Part shown: positions 16,898 to 25,754 of the stretch, piece after piece
Layout of the letters: the number at the start of each line of letters is the position of its first letter
How positions within the stretch are numbered: position 1 is the stretch's first letter
Assembly: GCF_000953675.1 (NCBI RefSeq)
Contig: NZ_LN679998.1
Location: forward strand, 1,635,911 to 1,699,910
Direction: 5' to 3'
DNA from: Paraclostridium sordellii
GTDB lineage: Bacteria; Bacillota; Clostridia; Peptostreptococcales; Peptostreptococcaceae
DNA: 64,000 nucleotides
Notes under the pieces: generated by a model
Seen by the model: the letters and a program-made list of their open reading frames with translations, nothing else
Told to the model about the DNA's origin: nothing
The model's database searches: none
Translations under genes and position numbers: made by a program

Positions 16898-17644
16898 ATG
16901 AATGAATTTAAAGTATTACTTAGACTAGGTATGAAAAAAAGAATAAAGGACTCCTTTTTAATAGGCTATGGAATTACTTTTCCATTAATGTTAATTATTA
17001 TATTAGGGTACATGTCAACTAACTATTATTCTAAGGAAGGTGGAATAACATCATATTACTACTACTCAATGGTAACTATTCCTTTTTGCACTTTTTTATC
17101 TTCAATAACTCTTATATATGTTGCTAGAGAAGAAAGCTTAAATAAGTGTGGAGAAAGATTTATTATAGCTCCTATTAGTAAAACTTCTATAGTTTTATCA
17201 AAAATAATTCCAGCAACAATTGCTATATCTGTATATAATCTAATTTTACTTTTAGTATGTAACTTAATATTTAAAGTGGATTATAGAGGAAGGTTTCTAG
17301 AGATATATGTACTTATAATAAGTTTAGGTTTTATGTCATCAGCCTTTGGAACTTTTATTGGACTTTGTAGTAAAGATTTTATGTCTATAAAAAACATTGT
17401 AAGTACACCTATTTTAATAATGGCTGTTCTTGGGGGAAGCTTTTTTCCTATAGGTTCACTTGGAAATGTTTTTGAAATGATAAGTTATATATCACCACTT
17501 ACATGGGTAAATAGGGGGATTTTTATGATGTTAAATGACAATATAATAAATGTTTATATGATTTCTTTATTTATAATACTTGGTTTAGGTATGTTATTTA
17601 CAATAGTATCCATAAAAGCTTTTAAAAAGGAGGCATTTATATAA
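16898..17644 (+). CDS. ABC-2 type permease, first subunit
   Basis: A 248-residue membrane protein with six predicted helices: one near 22-42, a pair around 55-80, then groups near 108-130, 140-160, 170-190 and 220-242. It has the ABC-2 segment ILGGSFFPIGSLGNVFEMISYISPLTW, matching the conserved part near the fifth helix (shown here only by its ends GGSFFPIG and ISPLTW). Its stop overlaps the ATG of the next permease by one base, so a heterodimer is probable. Confidence 0.85.
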   Translation: MNEFKVLLRLGMKKRIKDSFLIGYGITFPLMLIIILGYMSTNYYSKEGGITSYYYYSMVTIPFCTFLSSITLIYVAREESLNKCGERFIIAPISKTSIVLSKIIPATIAISVYNLILLLVCNLIFKVDYRGRFLEIYVLIISLGFMSSAFGTFIGLCSKDFMSIKNIVSTPILIMAVLGGSFFPIGSLGNVFEMISYISPLTWVNRGIFMMLNDNIINVYMISLFIILGLGMLFTIVSIKAFKKEAFI

Positions 17645-18660
17645 TGATATCATTACTAGTAGCTAAGAATGAGTTTATAAGAAGTTTAAAAAATAAAAAG
17701 AAATTAGTTTTAACCTTCTTATTACCCTTATTATCCATAATTGTGGCTATAGGAATTAACAATATGATGAAGCCATCTATTAATATTGGAGTAATAGAAA
17801 ATCAATATGTTAATAAAGAAGCTAAGTTAAAAATGAACGTTGTAGATAGAGTAAATTTAAGTAGGGCAAATAAAAATACCATTAATACAGATATGATTTT
17901 AGCTAAATACTTAGGGGTAGTCGAGTTTAAAAAAGGTAATGATTTTAAGGTATACTGCCTAGATACAAATATGAAAATAGAGATTGAAAAAGCTGTATCT
18001 GAAGTTATTAATAGTGGTAATGTTGATAAAACTAAAGGACTATTAAATATTTTAGATGAAGGAAGTTTGAGTGCATCTCAAAGAGGGAGTGGGTTTATAT
18101 TTATTACTTTAATTATAACTTGTACTATGTCAGCTTCAATTATGTTAAAAGATAAGGAAGATAAAATATTACTTAGATATTTAACAACACCTAATAAGTT
18201 ATCTGGATATATATTAGGTAATTACATTTATAATCTTATAAATACTATTATTCAAATTTTAGTATCCTCAGTATTTATATATATATTAAAAATAGATATG
18301 GGAATAACTATAAGTCAATTTATTGTTTTAGGGATTGTAACAGCTATTATAGCTTCTAGTGTATCTATATTATTTACAGTAATATCAAATAGTGAGTTAC
18401 AAGCAAGTTTATTAGCTTCATCAATAGCTTTAGTAATGGCACTTTTTGGGGGAGCTTTTTTACCAATAGAAAAAATGCCTAATATATTGAAACTTATAAG
18501 TAATATTTCTCCTATAAAATGGATTATAGGACTTACTTCCTCTATGGAAAAAGGTATTGTTTATGGAAATAATTTGGCTGTAATAATTCTTATTATAATA
18601 CTTTCTAGTGTTATAGTATTTATATCTAGTAAAGTGGGTGAAAAGAAATTGAAATATTAA
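17644..18660 (+). CDS. ABC-2 type permease, second subunit
   Basis: A 338-residue permease with one N-terminal helix (~20-40), a ~120-residue outside loop, then five helices from ~152 onwards. FGGAFLPIEKMP and ISPIKWIIGL match the equivalent segment of the partner permease. The large loop between helices 1 and 2 is typical of ABC-2 exporters with an external domain. The TAATG overlap with the upstream stop indicates coupled translation. Confidence 0.86.
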   Translation: MISLLVAKNEFIRSLKNKKKLVLTFLLPLLSIIVAIGINNMMKPSINIGVIENQYVNKEAKLKMNVVDRVNLSRANKNTINTDMILAKYLGVVEFKKGNDFKVYCLDTNMKIEIEKAVSEVINSGNVDKTKGLLNILDEGSLSASQRGSGFIFITLIITCTMSASIMLKDKEDKILLRYLTTPNKLSGYILGNYIYNLINTIIQILVSSVFIYILKIDMGITISQFIVLGIVTAIIASSVSILFTVISNSELQASLLASSIALVMALFGGAFLPIEKMPNILKLISNISPIKWIIGLTSSMEKGIVYGNNLAVIILIIILSSVIVFISSKVGEKKLKY

Positions 18661-18677
18661 CTTATATAAATTTACAC

Positions 18678-18710
18678 AAAATACTACTATAATTTTATAG
18701 TAGTATTTTA
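18678..18710 (+). terminator. intrinsic terminator
   Basis: AAAATACTACTAT pairs with ATAGTAGTATTTT; the T run is short. Confidence 0.8.
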
Positions 18711-18780
18711 AATTTTAAGAAAATTATCTTAATTTGGTATATAATAAAGACATATTTAAATTTCTAAGGTTGGTGTGAGG

Positions 18781-20403
18781 ATGGGTATATCAGTTAAAGA
18801 AATGCTTGATGCAGAGTTTTTTAAAGAATACAAAATTTTAGCAGGCAAAGATGGTTTAAACAATCAAATTCAAGGGGTAACTATACTTGACTCAGAAGAC
18901 GGATTTCATTGGTCAAGAGAGAAAGAGTTCGTAATTAGTTCAGGATATATTTTCATAAAAAATCCAAATCTATTTGAAGAATATATTAACTCTAAATACT
19001 TCAAAGGAACAGCCTGCTTTGGAATTAAAGTAGGAAGGTTTTTAAAAGAAATACCTGAAAATATTATTGAACAATTTAACAAACACAAAATACCTTTAAT
19101 AGATATTCCATACAAAGATTCGTGGATGGATATAATGAATGCCTTAAATGTTACAGTAATGAATAAAAATATAAATCGATTTAATATTAAAGAAATAAAT
19201 TCTAATAAGTCTTTAGATTTATCCTATCAAGTTAGAAAAATTAATAAAATTTTAAATGCTGTTGAATATGAAATGAATTTTTCTGCAATGCTTTATGATT
19301 TATCAAATAATAAAGCTTATTATAGTTCAAATAAATTTAAAGAAGTATCTAAGGATTTAAATATAGAAGACTTTTGGAAACCTTCCTTTGATTATAGTAA
19401 AGAGATTTTATGCAAAGATATAAAAATGTCGAGATATAGGTTCTATGATAGCAAATATGAAGCTCCATTTAGTTGGATAACAGTCCCTATAACTATAGAT
19501 AACAAAATTAAAGCATATTTTGTTGTTATTGAGGCTACAGGTCTTATTGACTATTTTGACCAATTTTCTTTAAGAATAGGATTTTTATTAATACAAGAAT
19601 TATATGAACAAATTTTTGTTAAGCAACTTATGGAAGATAGTCAATTTAAAAAATTCATAGAAAATATTTTAAATGATAATCTAAAAGACAAAGACAGTAT
19701 AATAAATATAGCTAATGATCTAAATATTAGTATAAATGATAAATTTCACACTATCGTAATGAATCAAACCAATGAGAAAGTTATCTTGTCAGGATTAAGA
19801 GAGACTTTAAAAAATTGTACAAGAAATGCTTTTGGATTTGAAGATTATAAAATATCATTCATAGAAGATAATAGTTGTTTATTTTTAATTAAAGAAAATA
19901 GTAGATTTTCAGAAAAACAAAATATTAAGCTTATAAAAGAGAAGTTATCTAATTTAAAGAAGCGCTTAGAATTAGACATAGATAATCTAGAACTAAGTTT
20001 TGGTATATCAGATATTCCAGACTTTATTTATGAAACAAAGAAAAGTTATCAAAGAGCAGAGAAAGCTATTAGTATCGGAAAACTTTTATATCCTAAAGAA
20101 GAGTTTTGTTCTTATTCAAACTTAGGAGCTTTTGCTTGGATGGATATAAAAGATGATGAAGTTAATATTATGCTAAGAGATATAAGCGTTTTATTAGAGG
20201 ATGAGAAGTATAAAGAATATATACATACACTAAAAGTGTATTTAGAATGTAAGATGAACTTTAGTCTTACAGCTAAAAATTTATATGTACATATAAATAC
20301 TGTTCGAAAAAGAATAGAGGATATTACTTATTTACTAAAGATAGATTTAGAAGATCCTATGAATAGGTTGAAATTAGAAATTTTACTAAAGTTATTTTAC
20401 TAG
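18781..20403 (+). CDS. PucR-family transcriptional regulator
   Basis: A 540-residue regulator. The N-terminal ~125 residues form a PucR domain (SVKEMLDAEFFKEYKILAGK, LIDIPYKDSWMDIM), a GAF-like or GGDEF-like middle follows, and the C-terminal HTH_30 (TAKNLYVHINTVRKRIEDI) binds DNA. Such proteins usually activate purine or amino-acid-derivative catabolism. A -10 box TATAAT stands at 18740-18745. GTG 18775 is an alternative start. The M20 hydrolase and MFS genes downstream are the probable targets. Confidence 0.88.
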   Translation: MGISVKEMLDAEFFKEYKILAGKDGLNNQIQGVTILDSEDGFHWSREKEFVISSGYIFIKNPNLFEEYINSKYFKGTACFGIKVGRFLKEIPENIIEQFNKHKIPLIDIPYKDSWMDIMNALNVTVMNKNINRFNIKEINSNKSLDLSYQVRKINKILNAVEYEMNFSAMLYDLSNNKAYYSSNKFKEVSKDLNIEDFWKPSFDYSKEILCKDIKMSRYRFYDSKYEAPFSWITVPITIDNKIKAYFVVIEATGLIDYFDQFSLRIGFLLIQELYEQIFVKQLMEDSQFKKFIENILNDNLKDKDSIINIANDLNISINDKFHTIVMNQTNEKVILSGLRETLKNCTRNAFGFEDYKISFIEDNSCLFLIKENSRFSEKQNIKLIKEKLSNLKKRLELDIDNLELSFGISDIPDFIYETKKSYQRAEKAISIGKLLYPKEEFCSYSNLGAFAWMDIKDDEVNIMLRDISVLLEDEKYKEYIHTLKVYLECKMNFSLTAKNLYVHINTVRKRIEDITYLLKIDLEDPMNRLKLEILLKLFY

Positions 20404-20425
20404 ACAAGAAAATAAATAAATTATT

Positions 20426-20465
20426 ATAAGATATTCGTAATAAATACGGATATCTTATTTTTTTA
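20426..20465 (+). terminator. intrinsic terminator
   Basis: ATAAGATAT and ATATCTTAT pair, with an inner CGTA/TACG stem and a run of T. Confidence 0.85.
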
Positions 20466-20639
20466 TAAATATAATGAATATAGCATGAAAAAAATTTCTT
20501 AATCATTATAGAAAAGTGAAAATTTATTCATTTATATAATATTTGTCAAATATAAGGAAAGTATTTGCGTTGATGTAGGTTTTATTTAGCTGATAATATT
20601 AATTTAAGGAAAATGATAATAAATTAAAGGGGTGTTTAA

Positions 20640-21809
20640 ATGTCTAAAATATTAAATAAAGCTAAAGATATTGAAGGATATGTAATTAATTTAAGACGAG
20701 AATTTCATAAGTATCCTGAATTAAGTGGAAGAGAATTTAAAACTCAAGAAATGGTTATTAAAGAGCTTGAAAATATAGGAATACCTTATAAAAAAGTAGG
20801 AAATACATCAGTGGTAGCTATATTAAATGGAAAAAAAGAAGGTAAAACTATAGCTTTAAGAGCAGATATGGATGCACTTCCTATAATAGAAGAATCAGGT
20901 GTTGAATTTTCATCAAAAACACATGGATTAATGCATGCTTGTGGTCATGATGCCCACACTGCAATGCTTCTTGGAGCAGCAAAAGTACTTTCTAAAATGA
21001 AAGATGAGATAAATGGAAATATTAAATTCTTTTTCCAAGAAGGAGAAGAAACTTTTACAGGAGCAAAAGAAATCATAAAAGATGGAGGAATGGATGGAGT
21101 AGATGCTTGCTTTGGACTACATTGTATGCCTGATCTTGAAACTGGATATGTAAATATTGATTCAGGATATAAAATGGCAGGGTGTGATACTATTTATGTA
21201 AAATTTGAAGGAATATCAGGTCATGGATCTTCTCCACACCTTGCAAAAGACACTATTTATCCTGCTTGTACTTTTGTTTCAGGATTACAAGCAATAGCAA
21301 CTAAAAATATTGATCCACAAGAGCCCGTAGTTCTTACAGTAGGAAGGTTTATAGGAGGAACTAAGGCTAATATAATTCCTAAGTACACAAACCTTGATAT
21401 ATCAATGAGATACTTTAACCCTAAAGTAAGAGCAATTGTCCACCAAAGTATAAAAAGACATGCAAAAGCAATTGCAGAAGCTTATGAAATTAATGTTGAT
21501 GTAAATATAGAAGAAAGTGCAATAAGTCTTTATAATGATGAAGAATTATCTATAATTGCAAAAAATTCAGCAAAAAAAATACTAGGTGAAGGAAAAACTG
21601 TATCAGGACCTAAACTAATGGGATCAGAAGATTTCCCTTATTACTTGAAATATGCAAAAGGAGTATATGCATACCTTGGCTATAATAATAAGGAAAAAGA
21701 TAGTATTTATTATCCACATCATGAGAAGTTCAAAATAGATGAAGAATGTCTTAAGTATGGAGTAGCACTACATGTTCAATTTGCTTTAGATTTTTTAAAT
21801 GAAAACTAA
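20640..21809 (+). CDS. M20-family metallo-amidohydrolase
   Basis: A 389-residue member of the M20D group (N-acyl amino acid / hippurate / IAA-conjugate hydrolases). The metal ligands fit the family: Cys101 and His103 in MHACGHDAHT, Glu136-137, His161 in GLHCMPD, and a late His in YPHHEKF. The lid domain lies at about residues 180-290. It removes an acyl group from an amino acid or a similar compound in the cytoplasm. A transporter follows 26 bases later and a PucR activator lies upstream, indicating an uptake-and-hydrolysis unit. Confidence 0.9.
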   Translation: MSKILNKAKDIEGYVINLRREFHKYPELSGREFKTQEMVIKELENIGIPYKKVGNTSVVAILNGKKEGKTIALRADMDALPIIEESGVEFSSKTHGLMHACGHDAHTAMLLGAAKVLSKMKDEINGNIKFFFQEGEETFTGAKEIIKDGGMDGVDACFGLHCMPDLETGYVNIDSGYKMAGCDTIYVKFEGISGHGSSPHLAKDTIYPACTFVSGLQAIATKNIDPQEPVVLTVGRFIGGTKANIIPKYTNLDISMRYFNPKVRAIVHQSIKRHAKAIAEAYEINVDVNIEESAISLYNDEELSIIAKNSAKKILGEGKTVSGPKLMGSEDFPYYLKYAKGVYAYLGYNNKEKDSIYYPHHEKFKIDEECLKYGVALHVQFALDFLNEN

Positions 21810-21835
21810 AAATAATTTTACAAGGGGATAATTTA

Positions 21836-23128
21836 ATGGGATTAAAAAGTGTTGGAGTTAAAGACAATGACATTAAGAAGATAGAAAGATATAGGTGGAT
21901 AGTTTGGTTAATATTAGCATCTGTATATATATTTGTAACGTTTCATCGTATGGGTGTTGGCGTTGTTAAAAATGATTTACAAAATGAATTTAAAATTGGA
22001 TCACTAGAATATGCAAATATAGGTTCAATGTATTTTTACGCATATTTTATCATGCAGATACCATCAGGAATACTTGCTGATAAACTAGGTCCTAAAAAAA
22101 CAGTATCAATGTTTTCTATATTGGCTGCAATAGGTTCTATAACTTTTGGTATGGCACCTAGTATAAATGTTGCTTATATAGGTCGTTTTATGGTAGGGAT
22201 TGGAGTATCTGTTGTATTTATATGTTTGGTAAAAATACAATCACGTTGGTTTTATTCAAAAAACTTTGCACTAATGGTTGGATTATCTGGAGTAGTTGCA
22301 AACTTAGGATCAATGTTAGCACAAACTCCGCTAGCCCTAGTCTCAGCAAAATTTGGATGGAGAAATACTTTTATTTTTATGGGATTAGCAATGGTATTTT
22401 TCACAGTCTTGACGCTTATATTTGTTAAAGATGATCCAAAAGATATGGGACTTCCAGGAATGGATGAACTTGAGAATAGACCGATAGATGCATCTAATAT
22501 AAAAGTTATGCCAGCATTAAAATCAATATTATCAAACAAAAGAACTTGGGTTATATCTATTGCATATTTTGGATTATCTACAGCCTATACTGTATTTATG
22601 GGTACATATGGAGTTTCATTCTTAATAGAAAAGTACAGTTTAACAAATGTACAATCAGCAAATTATGTTATAGTGACTATAGCAGGGGCACTTATAAGTT
22701 CTTTAGTACTTGGGCAAATCTCAGATTATTTTAAAAGTAGAAAATTGCCATTAACTATTGCGGGGACTTTAACTTTATTATGCTGGATAGTACTTATATA
22801 CGTTGGAGTACCTATTAACATGCTTGTTCCATTTTTATTTATATTTGGATTTGTTTCATCAGCATTTACTATGTGTTGGACAATGGGAAATGAGGTAAAT
22901 GATAGAAGACTTTCAGGTATGGCTACAGGAGTTGTAAACTGTGTAGGATTTTTAGGAGCCGCTGTTATCCCAGTTATTATGGGTAAGGTTTTAGATAGTT
23001 ATAAAGATACCCCATTAGTTGGTTATGAAAAGGCATATTTTGTTTTAATTATGATAATAGCAATAAGTGTTGTTGCTTCGTTTTTCACAAAAGAAACAAG
23101 TGCACAAAATATATATGATGTAAAATAA
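21836..23128 (+). CDS. MFS transporter
   Basis: A 430-residue major facilitator with about 12 helices, a soluble N-terminus of ~20 residues and the loop 2-3 motif GILADKLGPKK. The halves are joined by a charged linker near residues 200-225. It resembles anion:cation symporter or nitrate/oxalate-type MFS proteins. It shares an operon with the M20 hydrolase, so it probably imports that enzyme's substrate. A terminator follows. Confidence 0.87.
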   Translation: MGLKSVGVKDNDIKKIERYRWIVWLILASVYIFVTFHRMGVGVVKNDLQNEFKIGSLEYANIGSMYFYAYFIMQIPSGILADKLGPKKTVSMFSILAAIGSITFGMAPSINVAYIGRFMVGIGVSVVFICLVKIQSRWFYSKNFALMVGLSGVVANLGSMLAQTPLALVSAKFGWRNTFIFMGLAMVFFTVLTLIFVKDDPKDMGLPGMDELENRPIDASNIKVMPALKSILSNKRTWVISIAYFGLSTAYTVFMGTYGVSFLIEKYSLTNVQSANYVIVTIAGALISSLVLGQISDYFKSRKLPLTIAGTLTLLCWIVLIYVGVPINMLVPFLFIFGFVSSAFTMCWTMGNEVNDRRLSGMATGVVNCVGFLGAAVIPVIMGKVLDSYKDTPLVGYEKAYFVLIMIIAISVVASFFTKETSAQNIYDVK

Positions 23129-23177
23129 AAATATATTTTATATATATATTCTAGTATATTCCTTGATATTAAGATAC

Positions 23178-23217
23178 AAAAAGATATTGACATAATTTAT
23201 GTTAATATCTTTTTTTT
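23178..23217 (+). terminator. intrinsic terminator
   Basis: AAAGATATT and AATATCTTT arms with an inner ACATAA/TTATGT pairing, then eight T. Confidence 0.85.
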
Positions 23218-23378
23218 ATAAATAAATATATTTATCTAAAGTAATTAATTAAATTAACAGAGAAATTATAAAAAATATAAATATAAACCAGTGATTATGA
23301 CAAAAAAATAAAAATTATTATGCTAAAATTAACTAAAATTAATATATAAAGAATAGTTTAAATTAAAGGGGGAGAGCT

Positions 23379-24593
23379 ATGAAAAAATTTATTAAAATTT
23401 TGAAAGTATTAAGTATGGCAATTGTTTTGTCAGCATGTAATATCAATGGTGTCTTTGCAAGTAATTTAAACACAACTAATGAACCTCAAAAAACAACTGT
23501 ATTTAATAAAAATGACAATACGTGGAATGCACAGTATTTTAGAATACCTAGTCTTCAGACTTTGGCAGATGGTACTATGCTAGCATTTTCAGATATTCGT
23601 TATAATGGAGCAGCAGATCATGCATACATAGATATTGGAGCTGCTAAAAGCACTGATAATGGACAAACATGGGAATATAAAACAGTAATGGAAAATGATC
23701 GTATTGATTCAACTTTTTCTCGTGTAATGGATTCAACAACTGTTGTTACAGACACAGGAAGAATAATATTAATTGCAGGATCATGGAATAAAAATGGAAA
23801 TTGGGCAAGTAGTACAACTTCTTTAAGAAGTGACTGGTCTGTTCAAATGGTTTATTCTGATGATAATGGAGAAACATGGTCTGATAAAGTTGATTTAACT
23901 ACAAATAAAGCAAGAATAAAAAATCAACCAAGTAACACTATTGGATGGTTAGGCGGTGTTGGAAGTGGTATTGTAATGTCTGATGGTACAATAGTAATGC
24001 CAATACAAATTGCATTAAGAGAAAACAATGCTAACAACTATTATTCATCAGTTATATATTCAAAGGATAATGGAGAAACATGGACAATGGGAAATAAAGT
24101 TCCTGATCCAAAAACTTCTGAAAATATGGTAATTGAATTGGATGGAGCTTTAATTATGAGTTCTAGAAATGATGGAAAGAATTATAGAGCATCATATATA
24201 TCTTATGATTTAGGATCTACTTGGGAAGTATACGATCCTTTACATAATAAAATATCTACTGGTAATGGGTCTGGATGCCAAGGTTCATTTATCAAAGTTA
24301 CTGCAAAAGATGGACATAGATTAGGATTTATTTCAGCACCAAAAAATACAAAAGGTGGATATGTTAGAGATAACATAACTGTTTATATGGTTGACTTTGA
24401 TGATTTATCTAAAGGTGTTAGAGAACTATGTATCCCATACCCTGAAGATGGAAATTCAAGTGGTGGTGGATACTCTTGTTTATCCTTCAATAATGGAAAA
24501 TTAAGTATACTTTATGAAGCTAATGGAAATATAGAATATAAAGATTTAACAGATTATTATTTATCTCTTGAGAATAATAAAAAATTAAAATAA
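23379..24593 (+). CDS. nanS: secreted sialidase (NanS-type, small form)
   Basis: A 404-residue family-33 exo-alpha-sialidase that releases terminal sialic acid from host glycans. A signal peptide covers residues ~1-27 (cut after VFA). The RIP motif is at 55-57 with the catalytic Arg, followed by the Asp-containing SDIRYNGAAD segment. Four Asp boxes are visible (STDNGQTW, SDDNGETW, SKDNGETW, SYDLGSTW). The size and sequence style match the small clostridial sialidase of P. sordellii. LSAC at 17-20 could be read as a lipobox, but cleavage after Ala27 looks better. It is a single gene; an extended -10 (TGCTAAAAT) lies upstream. Confidence 0.95.
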   Translation: MKKFIKILKVLSMAIVLSACNINGVFASNLNTTNEPQKTTVFNKNDNTWNAQYFRIPSLQTLADGTMLAFSDIRYNGAADHAYIDIGAAKSTDNGQTWEYKTVMENDRIDSTFSRVMDSTTVVTDTGRIILIAGSWNKNGNWASSTTSLRSDWSVQMVYSDDNGETWSDKVDLTTNKARIKNQPSNTIGWLGGVGSGIVMSDGTIVMPIQIALRENNANNYYSSVIYSKDNGETWTMGNKVPDPKTSENMVIELDGALIMSSRNDGKNYRASYISYDLGSTWEVYDPLHNKISTGNGSGCQGSFIKVTAKDGHRLGFISAPKNTKGGYVRDNITVYMVDFDDLSKGVRELCIPYPEDGNSSGGGYSCLSFNNGKLSILYEANGNIEYKDLTDYYLSLENNKKLK

Positions 24594-24670
24594 AAAAATT
24601 AAGGAAAACATTGACAAAAAAAGTAGAAAAAATAAAATTATAGTACTATAATAGTAATATAATTAAAAAT

Positions 24671-24750
24671 AAATATGCAAACCTAGAGAAATCTAGCTAC
24701 GCAAAGCTAAAGGGGCTAAGGTCAAAGACTATGCCAGCCAGTTGCCAAAG
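24671..24750 (+). ncRNA. c-di-GMP-I riboswitch (GEMM-I)
   Basis: The aptamer shows the GEMM-I hallmarks in order: GCAAACC, a hairpin CTAGA-GAAA-TCTAG with a GNRA loop, TACGCAAAG, a second stem with the CTAAGG...CTATG tetraloop receptor, and GCCAGCCAGTTGCC closing P1. A -10 box TATAAT at 24647-24652 lies about 20 bases upstream. The only same-strand gene set downstream is the urease operon, which starts at 25046. Terminators stand at 24746, 24817 and 24994. Whether c-di-GMP turns expression on or off cannot be decided by eye. Confidence 0.88.
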
Positions 24751-24770
24751 AGTTAAAACTTTTTGTTTTT
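24746..24770 (+). terminator. riboswitch expression-platform terminator
   Basis: CAAAGAGTT pairs with AACTTTTTG, then five T. The 5' arm begins inside the last bases of aptamer stem P1 (GTTGCC), so ligand binding and terminator folding probably compete. Confidence 0.65.
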
Positions 24771-24816
24771 ATATCTGATACATATAAATTTTATATGTAT
24801 ATTTAGGTGTATTTAC

Positions 24817-24842
24817 GCTACTCTCTTTGGAGTAGCTTTTTT
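24817..24842 (+). terminator. tandem terminator 1 before urease
   Basis: GCTACTC and GAGTAGC with a TCTTTG loop, then six T. A 20-base core identical to this recurs at 24994. Confidence 0.85.
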
Positions 24843-24993
24843 AATATAAAAGTAAATAAGTAAATCTAATAACTTAAAGTTAAAGGATTGAATATATAAA
24901 TTAATTCACCTTTAATTGTCAAATACTTAACAATTTTATTTTATAAATACCTAAATATAATATTATTTTTTATATATGCTCAGATATGCTTAA

Positions 24994-25017
24994 GCTACTC
25001 TCTTTGGAGTAGCTTTT
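24994..25017 (+). terminator. tandem terminator 2, directly before ureA
   Basis: The same 20-base stem-loop as at 24817-24836, followed by TTTTATTATT. It ends only 13 bases before the ureA ribosome-binding site, so urease expression needs readthrough or a start inside the hairpin region. Confidence 0.78.
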
Positions 25018-25045
25018 ATTATTAATAATAAAGGAGGATAATAAA

Positions 25046-25348
25046 GTGCGAATTACACAAAGAGAAATTGAAAAACTTATGTTACATTACGCAGGAGAAC
25101 TAGCAGGCAAAAGAAAGCAAAGGGGACTTAAACTTAATTATATAGAATCAGTAGCTTATATAAGCTCAGAGTTACTAGAATTAGCTAGAGATGGAAAATC
25201 TGTTACTGAGCTAATGAACCTAGGCACAAAGCTTCTTACAAAAGAAGATGTAATGGAAGGTGTAAGTGAAATGATACACGAAGTTCAAATCGAAGCTACA
25301 TTTCCAGATGGAACTAAATTAGTAACAGTACATAATCCTATAAAATAA
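25046..25348 (+). CDS. ureA: urease subunit gamma
   Basis: A 100-residue subunit with the family opening [19 protein letters not shown] and the C-terminal [20 protein letters not shown]. Urease splits urea to ammonia and CO2; gamma is one of three structural chains (gamma, beta and alpha are separate here, as in most bacteria). The start is GTG 25046 after AAGGAGG. It is the first gene of ureABC-ureI-ureEFGD, downstream of the c-di-GMP riboswitch and two near-identical terminators. Confidence 0.97.
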   Translation: MRITQREIEKLMLHYAGELAGKRKQRGLKLNYIESVAYISSELLELARDGKSVTELMNLGTKLLTKEDVMEGVSEMIHEVQIEATFPDGTKLVTVHNPIK

Positions 25349-25368
25349 GGTTTAAGGGGAGATAAAAT

Positions 25369-25728
25369 ATGATACCAGGAGAAATCATTACGAAAGATAG
25401 AGAAATTATTTTAAATGAAGGTAAAAAAATATTAACTATTAAAGTTGAAAATGCTGGAGATAGACCAATTCAAGTAGGTTCCCATTTTCATTTTTTCGAA
25501 GTAAATAAACTGTTAAAATTTAATAGGAAAAGTTCATTTGGAATGAGATTAAACATACCTTCAGGAACATCAATTAGATTTGAACCAGGAGAAAGAAAAG
25601 AAGTCGATTTAGTTGAATTAGGTGGAAACAAAAAAGCATTTGGATTTAATGGATTAACAGAAGGACAAGTCAATGATGATAATCTAAAAAAAGCCTTAGA
25701 ATTCGAAAGTTTTAAATATTTCTTATAA
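25369..25728 (+). CDS. ureB: urease subunit beta
   Basis: A 119-residue beta subunit with MIPGEIITKDREIILNEG at the start, the VGSHFHFFEVNKLL core, and FEPGERKEVDLVELGG near the C-terminus. It is slightly longer than the ~100 residues common in enterobacteria and normal for Gram-positives. The start lies 20 bases after ureA and uses GGGGA. It packs against the alpha subunit and does not carry the nickel site. Confidence 0.97.
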   Translation: MIPGEIITKDREIILNEGKKILTIKVENAGDRPIQVGSHFHFFEVNKLLKFNRKSSFGMRLNIPSGTSIRFEPGERKEVDLVELGGNKKAFGFNGLTEGQVNDDNLKKALEFESFKYFL

Positions 25729-25754
25729 TTAATTTAAACAAGGAGGAGAAATAA

